Assembly (NCBI GenBank): GCA_963969595.1
Contig: OZ018415.1
Span: 15,934,001 to 15,998,000, forward strand
Direction: 5' to 3'
DNA length: 64,000 nucleotides
Source: Neckera pumila
Lineage: Eukaryota > Streptophyta > Bryopsida > Hypnales > Neckeraceae
Positions 36,541 through 47,494 of this stretch are shown here, piece by piece (position 1 is the first letter of the stretch; the number at the start of each line of letters is the position of its first letter). The translations under genes were made by a program, and so were the position numbers. Under the pieces are notes generated by a model. The model saw only the letters and a program-made list of their open reading frames with translations. It did no database searches and had not been told where the DNA came from.

Positions 36541-37064
36541 GTTTTTTCAAACAATAATTATTCTTCATTTCCTTTAACTTATCAATAGAACTCAATAGAA
36601 TTAAATCTTGTTGAATATTAATAATTGTATTTAGTTGCAATTGGAGGCAATTGTAGGTGTGCACACTACAGTAGAACTCCTCTAAATGCATAGGTCCAAA
36701 CCATCAGAAAACATTCATTTTGAGAGGTTCTAACCATAAGAGAGTTTTTGCGCAATCAAAGTCTTTACCAAAATGACACAATGAGTTCATAATGACGTAG
36801 TCTTGGATGCCTTAGGGTCTGCTTGTAAGAAGGGTTTTGTCCAAAAATTCCTTATTTGCATTGCAATTAATGCTATTGTACAAAACCTACCCTTTTTTTC
36901 TCTCAAACTATTATATAGTACCGCCTTAAGCCCAGACCGTTGGAATTAGGGAGTTCTATCATACCTTCATTTGTCTTCATTGTCATTGTGTTGCATTTCA
37001 GTGGCCACTTATTGACGTTGTTTCTTGATTAGATTTTCTTCCTATTCATTTTTTTTGTTATACC

Positions 37065-37339
37065 CATTAGAAGGGATTCGGGAATCTTGGAGGACTTCAA
37101 GTTCCCCTGTGTTTCCAAACTGCGGGAATGCAACTGCAGCAGCTAGTTGATGTGGCACAACAATTGCCACGTCATTTCTGATTTTTTTTTTGCTTAAAAT
37201 GATATTTTGGTAATATATAAATATTTAATTCTTTTATATATATTTTTTCTGACACGCCCATACTGCCATTCATTGAATCTGGCCAGATTGGAGAACGGGC
37301 CTGAAAAAGCCCTCCAAGGCCCCCAAATCCCATCTAATG
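37065..37339. mobile_element. 275-bp MITE, CATTAGATG termini (copy 2, inverted to 12145)
   Basis: Ends CATTAGAAGGGATTCGGG and, inverted, CATTAGATGGGATTTGGGGG. The interior (GCAACTGCAGCAGCTAG, CCAGATT) matches the reverse of the copy at 12145-12409. Confidence 0.75.
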
Positions 37340-37796
37340 CTTAGTGGTTGTGCATAATGCTTATATAAAAATTGAAGTTTCTATGCAATGTTTTTTTTTG
37401 TGTGTTCTAACCTTTCAAACACATTCATGGAATGGAAAATTTATTTATTGTTTGTGCTAATGAAATAAGGTTGACAAGAAATGCAAGCAATTGACTGTGT
37501 TCCTTTAATTTAGTCTACAATATTAATAGTACAATTTTAATTTTTTGATATTATATATACATTAGGTACCCCCCGTTGCAAAATTTGCAACAATCCCTTC
37601 AGAGCAACCAAAGCTCTGCAATGTCATTAGGGTTAGGCTTCGTGTCATTAGGATTAGGCTTAGTTTGAAGCAGTTACGCACACACAAACATGGGTGAGGA
37701 AAAAAGGATGAAAAAGCGAGATGGAATTAATGAGATTAAAATGTAACCATATTCATGACAAAGGGTTGTGACAAATTGCGTGATAGTCTATATTTA

Positions 37797-37802
<6 letters not shown>

Positions 37803-37831
<29 letters not shown>
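37803..37831. repeat. TA dinucleotide microsatellite
   Basis: An alternating TA run of about 14 units, followed by a short ATA run near 37840. Confidence 0.9.
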
Positions 37832-37836
<5 letters not shown>

Positions 37837-38198
37837 TATAATAATAATAAAATAGCATACACAAAATAAGTATTGAAGCATTTGAAAAGAAAAATTATAG
37901 ATAGGTCCCATGGTATTGTATCCAGTTTTTAATTATTGTCTTAACTTACAAAGGCTTAGTTTCTATAAGGTAAATGATGAATGTTTTGAAAAGTGTAGTT
38001 CATCCAAAATATTACTTGTAGAAAAAAGTGCACAAAACATTGTGTTCTATATCAATGAACATACAAAAGAATGTTCTACATAAATGAATGATATAGATGT
38101 TTTGGAAGAGTTCAATTATTTATTATCAAGTTCTTATGTTCATTCTAAGGTAATTTAGAAATTACCTACTCAACAATAATAAAGGACCAAAAAAGGTT

Positions 38199-38425
38199 GC
38201 TAGCAAATGAGCCTAGGATCTTGAACCCATGAGTCTAGGAGTCTAGGCATTTATGTTATAGGTACCTATATTATAGATACCTTCTATAATTACAAAGTAT
38301 CTACAATATAGGATATCTATATTATGATTATAGAATTCTATGTTACCGATAATAGTTGTAGATGGTAACTACTTATACCAACGCTCAAGGCTCCTAGGCT
38401 CACACTTCTAGACTCACATGCTAGC
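38199..38425. repeat. Imperfect inverted repeat with arms of about 50 bp
   Basis: GCTAGCAAATGAGCCTAGG on the left pairs loosely with the inverse of CCTAGGCTCACACTTCTAG and CATGCTAGC on the right. The centre is rich in short TATAGATACC-type palindromes. It may be a decayed MITE. Confidence 0.6.
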
Positions 38426-40734
38426 GTGGTTGAAAGTCCAACCTTTCTTTCCATTTAATTTTTATTTATTTTCCACTTTTGTACTAATTTGTAAGATAGT
38501 GGCTACAAATTTCTTCTCATTTTGTGACTTAAACTTCAAAAATATTTTTCATGGAATACTATGAAGATAATGAAGAGTTTATTATTTTTTAGCAAGGCAA
38601 GAAGTTCTTTTTTTGATAAAAAGCTATAAGAAAAATGTTTCATAGGTATCAATAGTTGAAAATTCATTGAACAATTCAATTAAACTGAATACACTAGCAT
38701 CACACAATCAATGAACATGTTACCAAAGTTTCTATAAAAATAAAAAAAAATGTACAACACCCATTGCAAGTGGATGTCTTTTGCTAAATATTTTCTCTAT
38801 ATTAAAACATGTTTTTGCATCAATTTAGAAAACACCATACTACCATTGCTAACAAATGAAAATGTTACTACGGTGGTCATTGATTTTCTACCTTAAATTA
38901 CACTATTACAAGTGAATGGTAGAATCAAAGCATTTCTCTAAATCTTTTGAGACCCTCCCCCCTCCAGATATTAATGCTAAGAATTGCAAACAAAAACAAA
39001 ATATTCCACAATTTTTTTCCCTCCATATAGAAAAATTCCCCAAATACTTTTTATCATATTTAGAATTATTTTCCCCCGAATTATTTTTCCAAGTAGCATA
39101 GGAGATGAAGAGGTGACAACCTTTGGACCATGAAGAGACGGCTCTCGTTTCCAATCCCCGTCCTCTCTCATTCCCAGAAATTCGAGAGTGTGCAGAGTGA
39201 AACCTCTTGGAATGTAATGTGTTTGCTTACCCACATGAAATTGCACAATCTAGAAATTCTTTGCAAATCATTTTGCCCTAATTTTTTTCCTCTAACACAC
39301 TGATGGAGCTTTGACTGTAGAATCCTGGTTCTCCATGGATCCCATGTTTTAGGTTGAAGCAGAAGCATCCGTAATGGTGAAGAAGCTTCAACTTCTGTAA
39401 TGCGGGAGCTGTATTACTATCTCTGAGAGTTTCCTCCAGGTATTGCTCCTATATGTTGAGTGACTACACTGCATTCTTTTCAAGTAATCCGTTAACTGTG
39501 GATGCAATTTCGTACGAGATTTTCATGTTTTCAAAGAACGACAGTTTTGAACAATTTGAGACAATAGTGTAAATTGTTGAGTTAAAAGATTTGAAGGAAG
39601 TAGTTTGGTTTTGTAATTGTAAATTAAGCAATTGAGAGGGGGGAGTATGTTTTGAGGGTCATTCTGAAGCCTTCTCTTTTATCTGAATACCTTACATAGC
39701 ATTCTGATTGAGAAAGCGGTTTGGCAGTATTGACTTATCCTTGTCAAGAAATGCAAGTTTGAAATGTGTGAGTGCCGAGGACAGTTGGAATTTAAGTTAC
39801 TGTCTTTCTCTTAAAGTTACTCATCTGAGATTTTTCTTAATTGAGACACAGGTGTATTGCTTCGATTTGAGAAAACAATGCAGATAGTTGGCTTAGATAT
39901 TTTGAAAGCAATTAGCTAGGTTTTGTAATTTCAAGAAATGTAGAGAAGTGAATGTTCGTAGGATCATCAGAGACTACATTTCAGGCCATCTCTGTTTCTA
40001 CATGCCGTTCATTCATTTCTGATTCAGAGAATTGTTTTGGCGGAATTGACGTAATTTTACCAACTGGGGTTGTGTATCGTTTGAAATGTGTCTGTACAGA
40101 AGACGCTTAGAAATTGCATTGCTCTCGAAGTTACTCTTCTGAGCGAGAGAAAAGAGAAGTTTGCTTCCTGTATAGGGTAGAGTGACTTTAAGCATTTAGC
40201 ATGTGGGAATTGTCTTTCACTTGCAGATGTTTAGCACTAGGGAGATCTTTGCGTAAAAGAGTAAGAAGTTCTCATGCCATTTCAAATTTCAAAGTGCGAG
40301 GCTGTAGACCACTTTAAGTGACAGTACACAACTCCATTTCCCATTCAAAGATCGGTGACCATACACATTTTGCCTTGAAGTTATGCATATACCACTTGCT
40401 TATAATTGTATAAGTAGATGAGTTGGTCTTGGTAACAGGGATCAGTACGGGAGTCAGGACCAGGTCTCTAACAACCTTAGTATCCTAAAACCTTCATTGA
40501 CTAAGTTTTGTTCAATTCGTGAGATCTTTGTTTCTTTCGATGGAATCAAAGTCCAGTTATTCCAAGAAATGAATTTCGTTTTCTTAGTTCTCCTAATTGT
40601 CTGCAGTCGAAGCGATCACTTCAGATGGGGCACATAGACGAAGGAGTCGCCCTGGCACGAGTGTGAATCATCAAAGGGAGCCGTAATCAATTTGCAAAAC
40701 AAAGTATATCTAAAAGCAGCATCATATTTTCGGC

Positions 40735-40872
40735 ATGGAGATTCCGAAGCCCCTAACCGTCTTACTCAATGAGCTGGAAGCCCATCTCAAGGAGAAGGGC
40801 TTGATGATGTGTGCAGCTGCTTTTGCTTGGTCCTTTGCACTTGTCCGAAACTTTGGTTACAAACTTGTATAA
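40735..40872 (+). CDS. Possible 45-residue small protein with one hydrophobic helix
   Basis: ATG at 40735 (context GGCATGGAG) opens a frame with residues MEIPKPLTVLLNELEAHLKE, then a hydrophobic stretch (MMCAAAFAWSFALV) and a short basic end (RNFGYKLV). The arrangement of an amphipathic helix followed by a single membrane segment is like small mitochondrial or ER membrane proteins, but I recognise no family. An acceptor-like GTCTGCAG lies 125 bp upstream. Base composition is more coding-like than in the flanks. A chance frame is quite possible. Confidence 0.35.
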   Translation: MEIPKPLTVLLNELEAHLKEKGLMMCAAAFAWSFALVRNFGYKLV

Positions 40873-41860
40873 TAAGACGAGACTTGCTGCACTTGTGAGT
40901 TGTATTGGTTACCTATGCTAAGTGTGGGAACATACTGCTTCTTAAAGCATGAAGTCAAGCATATGAAAGCCAACTTCGCGGAGACGGAGGAGGTGGTTGC
41001 CATTTATGGAGAGGCGTCGAGAGTCCTGGTGGGCACCTCTGCATGTGGCTGTGAGCTTGCTCTACTTGCCCACATGATTCGGAGACTCTTGGTGGGTTTC
41101 ATCTTGATGTGTTGGAACTTCCAAAGGCAGGATGGTACTGATCCTGAGGCTCACGGCGCTGAACGTTGCTGAAGTGTCAGCATTGACATGGAGAGCTTGC
41201 AGTTGTAATGTCATTTGATCTTGATTTTTCTGGAATTTTGCAAGAAACGAAGTAGAAATTAGATTCAAAATTTGGAACTTGGATGAGAGTTTTGACAAGT
41301 CTAATTTAAACTTTGAACATACAAGTCTCTCAATTTGACACTTGGAGTCTGACTTCCACTCTGGTGCTAATTAATTACGATGCTCAAGACTTTGATAATC
41401 ATGATAAATTTTGCTTCTAATTTGTCATGTCTAATGGGCAACCTTTGTTCCATGTCTGCAAACCTTGTTCCTTCATGGCATGAATGAACTTTTCTTGAGG
41501 AGAAAGTGGCTCATCACTTTCAGGAAACTTCATCGAGCAACACCTGACTCCAGCAAAACAACAACCGAAAGAAATCCTCACTACAATCCTGCTCAGATGA
41601 TGTTTGTCAAATTTAGTGACAGGATTCATTTGCAATTTGTAAACTAAGTTAGGCTTCTGATAGATTAAAAGGCCAGTTCTGAGAATCAATACATGCTTGC
41701 ATACAAATGCAAACCTCATGATAATGAAGGTAAACATTTGTGCGTGTTGGAACCAAGTCTAACAATATACAGTGAACGTATGTCTCAATGCTATCCACCT
41801 CGAAAAGTACACGTGAAATGTAGGCACTGAGGTAGAACTTGAATTGACATTTTTGTTTTG
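40873..41860. other. 3' flank of the small frame and spacer
   Basis: Mixed composition to about 41230, including a 90-codon open stretch (40900-41172) without a supported start; then AT-rich. Confidence 0.3.
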
Positions 41861-42836
41861 TTAATCTCTAAATGCTTGAGCGGTCATATTTGGTTGCTCT
41901 GAAATTTTAGGCTCATTTTGGTGTGGGTAGCTAAATTCCTTTGACCGTTTTAAATTTTTTTACGGGTAGATTTGAAGGTTAACTATTGAAAACTTTTATT
42001 TTTCATTGAAAAAGGTAAATATTTGATTTTTGAGAGGTCTTCAAAGGCAATTATGTCTCATTGTTGAAGAATAAAGCTTACTAATTTTACTTGATTTCCT
42101 AGCTTTAAGCAAAGCTTGTCAATTTCACTTGAATTGAGATTTTAAAAATTGTACTTATTTGTTTGCTTTGAAAATTGTCCCAATGGAAGAGTAAAGTGTT
42201 TTCATGATTTTTGCCATTGAAAATTTAGACATGCAAGTGTTAATTTGGAGTCATTTGTGATTTCTATATATTAAAAAAATTGCATTGCAACAATTGCAAG
42301 GTGGAATATTGTGTAATGAGTTTGATAGCTTTTCATGTGAAATTAAGTTTTTTTAAAGTGTATTTTAGTAAGCTAACATGATTTGTAGTTGTTTATGTCA
42401 CCTCCAATCCCAAAAAACTTTTGTATGCAAATTTTTCAAACATTGTGGGGAGAGGCAGCATACTAAAAATAAAAAATATACAATTTTTTTGTTATATTTT
42501 TACAACTCCTATGCAATTTCACACTCAAAATTGGTGTGCATACTAAAAAGCAAGCTCTTTAAACATTTATACGGTTAGATTTTGAAAAAAAAACAATTAT
42601 CTTCATTGGGGATAACTAGAAGTTCATGCTTTTTTTTCATAAGAAAAACTCACACTACAAGAGAATAGGGTGTTTTAAGTGAATTTTTAAGTATAGTCCT
42701 AGACATAAGATTTTAAGTAATGACCTTAAAGGTCATTACTTAAAATCTTATGTCTAGGACTATACTTAAAAATTCACTTAAAACACCCTATTCTCTTGTA
42801 GTGACACTTGGAAAGGCTATCGCATTTAGGGGTTAA
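41861..42836. mobile_element. TTAA-flanked element F (976 bp) with a nested palindrome
   Basis: The left end is TTAATCTCTAAATGCTTGA and the right end inverted is TTAACCCCTAAATGCGATA. It belongs to the ATGC-type group with A and G. A perfect palindrome is inserted at 42653-42803, 30 bp from the right edge. No transposase frame is present. Confidence 0.75.
42653..42803. mobile_element. Perfect 151-bp palindrome with CACTA termini
   Basis: Arms 42653-42727 and 42729-42803 are exact inverted complements (75 bp each) around one central A. The outer ends are CACTACAAGAG, as in CACTA (En/Spm) elements. The flanking triplets are TCA and ACA, close to but not an exact 3-bp duplication. Complete arm identity suggests a very recent origin. 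Transcription would give a perfect hairpin. Confidence 0.9.
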
Positions 42837-43639
42837 TACAACCTCCTTGCATAGCCACATTTATTCATTTAAATTAGACAAAAATGCATTCAATGGTTTT
42901 TTATTAGTAAATCGCATTGTCCAAAAGTAAAACCACTTCATTTGAATGAATACCAACTCATAATAAAAGGCAATCTTGAAAGGAGGTTGAAGTTATTTCT
43001 CTCTATATACACTTATTAGATCTTAATTAGAAATGGAACTCAAAGGATTTGAATGCACTTTTGTATGTATGATTTGGACATTGTTTGAAAAATGAAATAA
43101 ATTTTCAAGATATTATCTGTATATGTATCAAAAATTTAATACTATTGTAGAGGCTCATGGACTCTTATTTTCTATTTGTAAACATCTTGCCGTAATTAAT
43201 GTCTAGGTTTTAGTCTTGATTTTGGATCCAAATGTAGGTGTCACATTTTGATTATGGATACACATCAAGGGGGGGGGAAAGAAAAATAGTACCAGATTGC
43301 ACCAGAAAAAATAAGTTGTCTAAAAAGTGACAACAAATTGTGAAGTTTTTTGCCAAAATACTTCAATTAAAAAAAAATCTGAGATGAAATTGCCAGTTTT
43401 TGGATGAAATAGAATTATGGATGGATATGTGATATGTGCTAATGTGATGTTTTCTATCCATCATGTGGCCAAATGTTGAAATTCGGAGCACCTCTATAAC
43501 GTTTTTTATCGCCACTTTGCTACTTTATAAAAAATGAAAAAAAATAAAGTCTTGGTGTATATGTGTATCTACCAAGTTTGATTCCTAGATGTGTAAGGGC
43601 CAGTCCCAAATCTATGATTTCAAGAAGAAATCACCCCCC
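42837..43639. other. AT-rich spacer upstream of RanGAP
   Basis: Contains a G run near 43267 and TTTATAAAAAA near 43524, a possible TATA element for the RanGAP gene. No gene. Confidence 0.35.
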
Positions 43640-44447
43640 CGAACAAGATCTGCGATAGGATCGGGATGTCCAGTACTAGTACAGTCTCAGACAAGCTTAA
43701 CCCTAAATTTGAGTACCATTTTCGATTTCTTACTCAGTCAGGTTTTTTGCTGCGCCTCGGAGCGGATTGCTGCATCTGGAGCTCCAGCGTCGACGTCAGT
43801 CGTACAGGTGAGAAAAGTTGGATCTTCAGAGTATTCCCCTGTTTTTCCAGTACTGAAAACAGTGGAGATTTCAGTTCACGGCGCTGTCTCAAATGGGTGT
43901 TTACTTTTACAAACACTTCGTCTCTTGTTCTCTCGATTTAGACGCTGAGCAAGTAGGAGGATTCTTCTCTTGATTAATATATCTCGCAAGCAGGTGATCG
44001 AAGGATGCTTTTCGGATTAGAAACTGCTGAACCCATTTGATTGAACCCATTTGATTGCTTTTTGTGCAGGTGGTTATGTGGTTTGTGATTGGGATCTTTC
44101 TCTGGTTGTGTTTCTCTGTGGTCTATCGAAAGTACTTGCGAGCAGGTTGTGGTGTGTCATGGTATTATGAAATTTTTGAAATGCCCGTTTTTATAGGGTT
44201 TCTAGGGTTTCAAGGATTATGATAAATTTAGGGTTCGTTGTGCACGGGAGGAGTTGTGTTGTAAGTCTCACATGTGTGAATAGATAACTTCCTTCTATGA
44301 TGTGCAGCTGCCAAGGCTCTTTATTAACTTGAATTCGTCGAGATCATAGTAGATATGGTGGTTAGGGTTTATCAGAAGTGGGTGGTGTTTTTCTTGTAGT
44401 CTGAATGGGACGTGTGAGAATTGACAATCTATGTTAAAACGCTGCAG
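43640..44447 (+). promoter_or_regulatory. Probable RanGAP leader exon and leader intron
   Basis: A donor-like CGTACAG before GTGAGA at 43808 and an acceptor-like GCTGCAG ending at 44447 would remove about 640 bp just before the RanGAP start. The leader also holds an ATG at 43666 whose frame, if spliced this way, runs into RanGAP in phase. Confidence 0.45.
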
Positions 44448-44452
44448 AGAAA

Positions 44453-45754
44453 ATGACGCGCGTAGAAGTGGAGAGCCTCTTCGATGTTTCTGGTGGAACG
44501 AGAGGTTTTCTTACGAAAGAGAAAGCTGAGGAGTTGTTGAAGGCCTTGCTTGATTCTGAGAATGCGTACACGAAAATTCGTTTAGGCAACTGGAGCTTCG
44601 GTATTGACGCCGCCGATGTGGCAGCTCGAGCTCTTTCCTCCATGAAGTCTAGGTTAGTCGACGTAGATCTCGCTGATATAGTGGCAGGGCGACCTGAGGC
44701 CGAGGCTTTGAAAGTGATGTCAACATTCTCAGCCGCTTTAGAAGGGAGTCAGCTGCGGTCTTTGAATCTCTCGGACAATGCGTTAGGAGAAAAGGGCGTT
44801 CGCGCGTTTTCCTCTCTTCTCAAATCACAGAACTCCCTGGAGAATCTGTACTTCATGAATAATGGCATTTCGGAGGAAGCAGCGGAAGCCATTTGTGAGT
44901 TGGTCCCTTGCAATGGAAATCTACGAGTGCTTCACTTCCACAACAACATGAGTGGGGATGGCGGAGCTGAAGCGCTGGCTGGTTTTGTGAGAACTGCCAC
45001 AAAGATTGAGGACTTCCAATTCTCTTCCACTCGTGTTGGGACTGAAGGAGCCGTTGCTCTTGTGGAAGCCTTGAGAACTGGGAAGTCTCTCAAGAGACTC
45101 GACTTGCGTGATAATATGTATGGCCCGGAGGGCGGACTTGCATTGGCTGAGACTCTGAAGTTGCACCCTGAGCTGAGGGAGGTCTACTTGAGTGATTTGG
45201 GTTTGGAGGACGAAGGAGCTACTGCTGTGCTCAAAGCTCTTGCGGAGGTTGGTTCAAATATAGAAGTCTTTGAGCTTGGTGGTAACGAAATCACGGAGAA
45301 AGCTGCTCCTGCCTTGGTCTCTTGCATCCGGGCATTGAAGTCTTTGAGGAGGTTGGTACTTTCTGAGAACGAGTTAAAAGACAAAGGTGCAGTGGCCGTT
45401 TCCCAAGCATTGTTGGAAGGTCACGAGTCTCTGGAGGTTCTGGACCTTAGTGAGAACAGGTTGGGTAGAATAGGTGCTGTAGCAGCTGCGCAAACAGCTG
45501 CCAAGAAGAAAGCGTTCAAATCCTTGAATTTGAACTGTAATTATATTTCGGACGGTGGACTGGAAGCGTTAAAAGAGGCCCTTTCTAAGGGCTTAGCAGG
45601 ACTCAAAGTACTGGGTCCCTTGGACGAGAACGACGAGGAAGGGGAAGGGGAAGGAGAGTCCGACGTTGAGGAAGAAGAAGAAGAAGATGATGAAGAGGAG
45701 AGAGAGTGCCCCTGTTGCATAGGCAAAGCTCGTTTTGAAGATTTAGCGCTTTGA
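44453..45754 (+). CDS. RANGAP: Ran GTPase-activating protein (RanGAP), leucine-rich repeat type, 433 aa
   Basis: A single uninterrupted coding exon. From FDVSGGTRGF through AYTKIRLGNWSFG and VAGRPEAEALKVM to LNLSDNALGEKGVRAFSSLL it follows plant RanGAP closely. About ten leucine-rich repeats cover residues 65-375 (LDLRDNMYGPEGG, LVLSENELKDKGA, LDLSENRLG). An acidic run of Glu/Asp lies near 390-418, then a short Cys-containing end (CPCCIG). By family knowledge it stimulates GTP hydrolysis by Ran on the cytoplasmic side of the nuclear envelope and acts in transport and mitosis. Flowering-plant RanGAPs carry an N-terminal WPP domain that targets the nuclear rim. This frame starts just where the LRR module begins, and no WPP motif was found upstream. 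The start at 44453 follows an acceptor-like CTGCAG closely. Confidence 0.93.
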   Translation: MTRVEVESLFDVSGGTRGFLTKEKAEELLKALLDSENAYTKIRLGNWSFGIDAADVAARALSSMKSRLVDVDLADIVAGRPEAEALKVMSTFSAALEGSQLRSLNLSDNALGEKGVRAFSSLLKSQNSLENLYFMNNGISEEAAEAICELVPCNGNLRVLHFHNNMSGDGGAEALAGFVRTATKIEDFQFSSTRVGTEGAVALVEALRTGKSLKRLDLRDNMYGPEGGLALAETLKLHPELREVYLSDLGLEDEGATAVLKALAEVGSNIEVFELGGNEITEKAAPALVSCIRALKSLRRLVLSENELKDKGAVAVSQALLEGHESLEVLDLSENRLGRIGAVAAAQTAAKKKAFKSLNLNCNYISDGGLEALKEALSKGLAGLKVLGPLDENDEEGEGEGESDVEEEEEEDDEEERECPCCIGKARFEDLAL

Positions 45755-47360
45755 TGAAACGTTTTGACGCAGAGCTTCAACTATATCAGCTATCTTGTGT
45801 TTGTGCGTGAACGGATCATATGGTATTGGAACCAGAGTACCTGACCCAGCTATGGAGCGTTGAGGCAACCCAGACTGGCGAGGGTGGATTGAACGAGGTA
45901 AGTGAATTATCTGACTTCCATGTTAGGGTTTAGGTCAAATTGGACGCATATTGTGTCCTTGATTAGAGGCATTACAAATTGTTCTTATCTCGTAGTATCT
46001 TTTCATCTGCGAGTTATAAAGTATATGTGAGCGGAGGGAAAATGTCACTCCTCCGTTAGAGTTTTGTGAAGGACCCTCGATTTATGTTCGCATTGAGGCC
46101 TAGAATGATTTTTGTAATGTTAATTTTTTAGCACTTATATAATATTAAACTTGGTTTGTATGGTACTGATGGTACCGCACTATTCATTTACAATGAGGCA
46201 AGAGCCATGTTTACATCGGGGTTTACATTTGAGATATTCTATGTTTTATGTTTGAACGTTCTGCTGTGCTTAGCATATGTTTGCATATCACGTTTAGTCC
46301 CTGAATTTGATAGCCACAAACAGATTGCTGTAATTCGATTTGTTCTTTTTCAGTTGGTTTTGACTATCGAAAATGGCATTTTTTTTGTCGAGAACTTGAT
46401 CAGACCAGTTTCCTGGAAACGTTTATGGCCTTTGGCAATGTTGTCACTGTTTGCGACCGTTTTTTGAGTTTGTGAGAGCGTTAGATATGTAATTGATTGG
46501 TACCCAACAGTTTATCCTTACAGTGCGTGCAGGCAGTTACCACGCAAGTGGATTCTGCGTAGTACACTTATAATGATATTTTGTGTTTGTAACGCCAACC
46601 ACGAACACTCACAAAGTGTCCACAACGCTACTAATGTCACCAATGCTAGACGTCTACTATTGGAGACTCTGGATTAGATGTTCATGAATAGTATCACATA
46701 GAAGTTTTTCAGCAGTAACTCTAGACATTATTTCTTTCTTGTTCAGGTATAGTGACGAAGTCTTCATGCTCAGTTCTATTGTGTTCAACTAAGCAATATC
46801 AGGTGAAGTGTGACAGTGTGACAGTGATTGTATGGACGACGGCTAACCATTAGCGCTGAGAAGGTTCAATCAATTGCTGGCTCATATGCGTATTCCTTTC
46901 TTATCAGTAGTTTGGTGTGTTTGGTGTCTACTTATGATACTTTGATATCTAGTTACGTTTGGTGAGCGACCGAGCAAGTTGTACGAGATCTACCTGCCTT
47001 CTATCTCTAGTATTTGAGTGGTTATCAAATACGCTTACTTCTTGTGAATTGATTATTACTAATCTACTATACCTCAGATTCTTGATTCAACTTGGGTTAG
47101 GTAGTTCATGGCTCTATGTACCAACGTCATAGCCTCCGTGAATCTCAACGGCGTTGTTGTAGGGGGAGCCATTTGAACTTAAAACCATCTGTACAGTACT
47201 GTACAGTTTGCCAGGCCACCAGGGACTGTCTCCTGGCCGACTGTACTCTCTGAGGTTTTGCAGTAGTACGAACTCACTGGCGTCAGTTTATGTAACAGCA
47301 CTTTGTCCAGGAGCCAGATGTTCAGTGCCAATGCTAAGGTAGACAAGCCTATTACCACGC
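45755..47360. other. 3' region of RanGAP and spacer
   Basis: A strong donor-like GAG before GTAAGTG at 45898 suggests an intron in the 3' untranslated region. The hydrophobic frame at 46156-46467 has no other support. Confidence 0.4.
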
Positions 47361-47494
47361 TGATTTGCAATCTGAGTATATTGGGGCCAATTCCAAGAAG
47401 GGCATGTATTTTTCGGAGGTGTGTGCTTGATTTGCAATCTGAGTATATTGGGGCCAATTCCAAGAAGGGCATGTATTTTTCGGAGGTGTGTGCT
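47361..47494. repeat. 67-bp tandem duplication
   Basis: Two identical copies of a 67-bp unit beginning TGATTTGCAATCTGAG (47361 and 47428). A degenerate third start follows. Confidence 0.95.

Larger units (their letters stand above)
37340..40734. other. AT-rich spacer, then possible leader of the small reading frame
   Basis: Includes a TA microsatellite (37803-37831) and an inverted repeat (38199-38425). From about 39100 the base composition is more mixed. A donor (CTCCAG before GTATTG, near 39439) and an acceptor (GTCTGCAG near 40608) could define a leader intron for the frame at 40735. Confidence 0.35.

Noticed and set aside
46156..46467. 103-codon hydrophobic frame downstream of RanGAP
   Set aside because: It looks like a membrane protein only because T-rich sequence codes for hydrophobic residues; no splice or family support.
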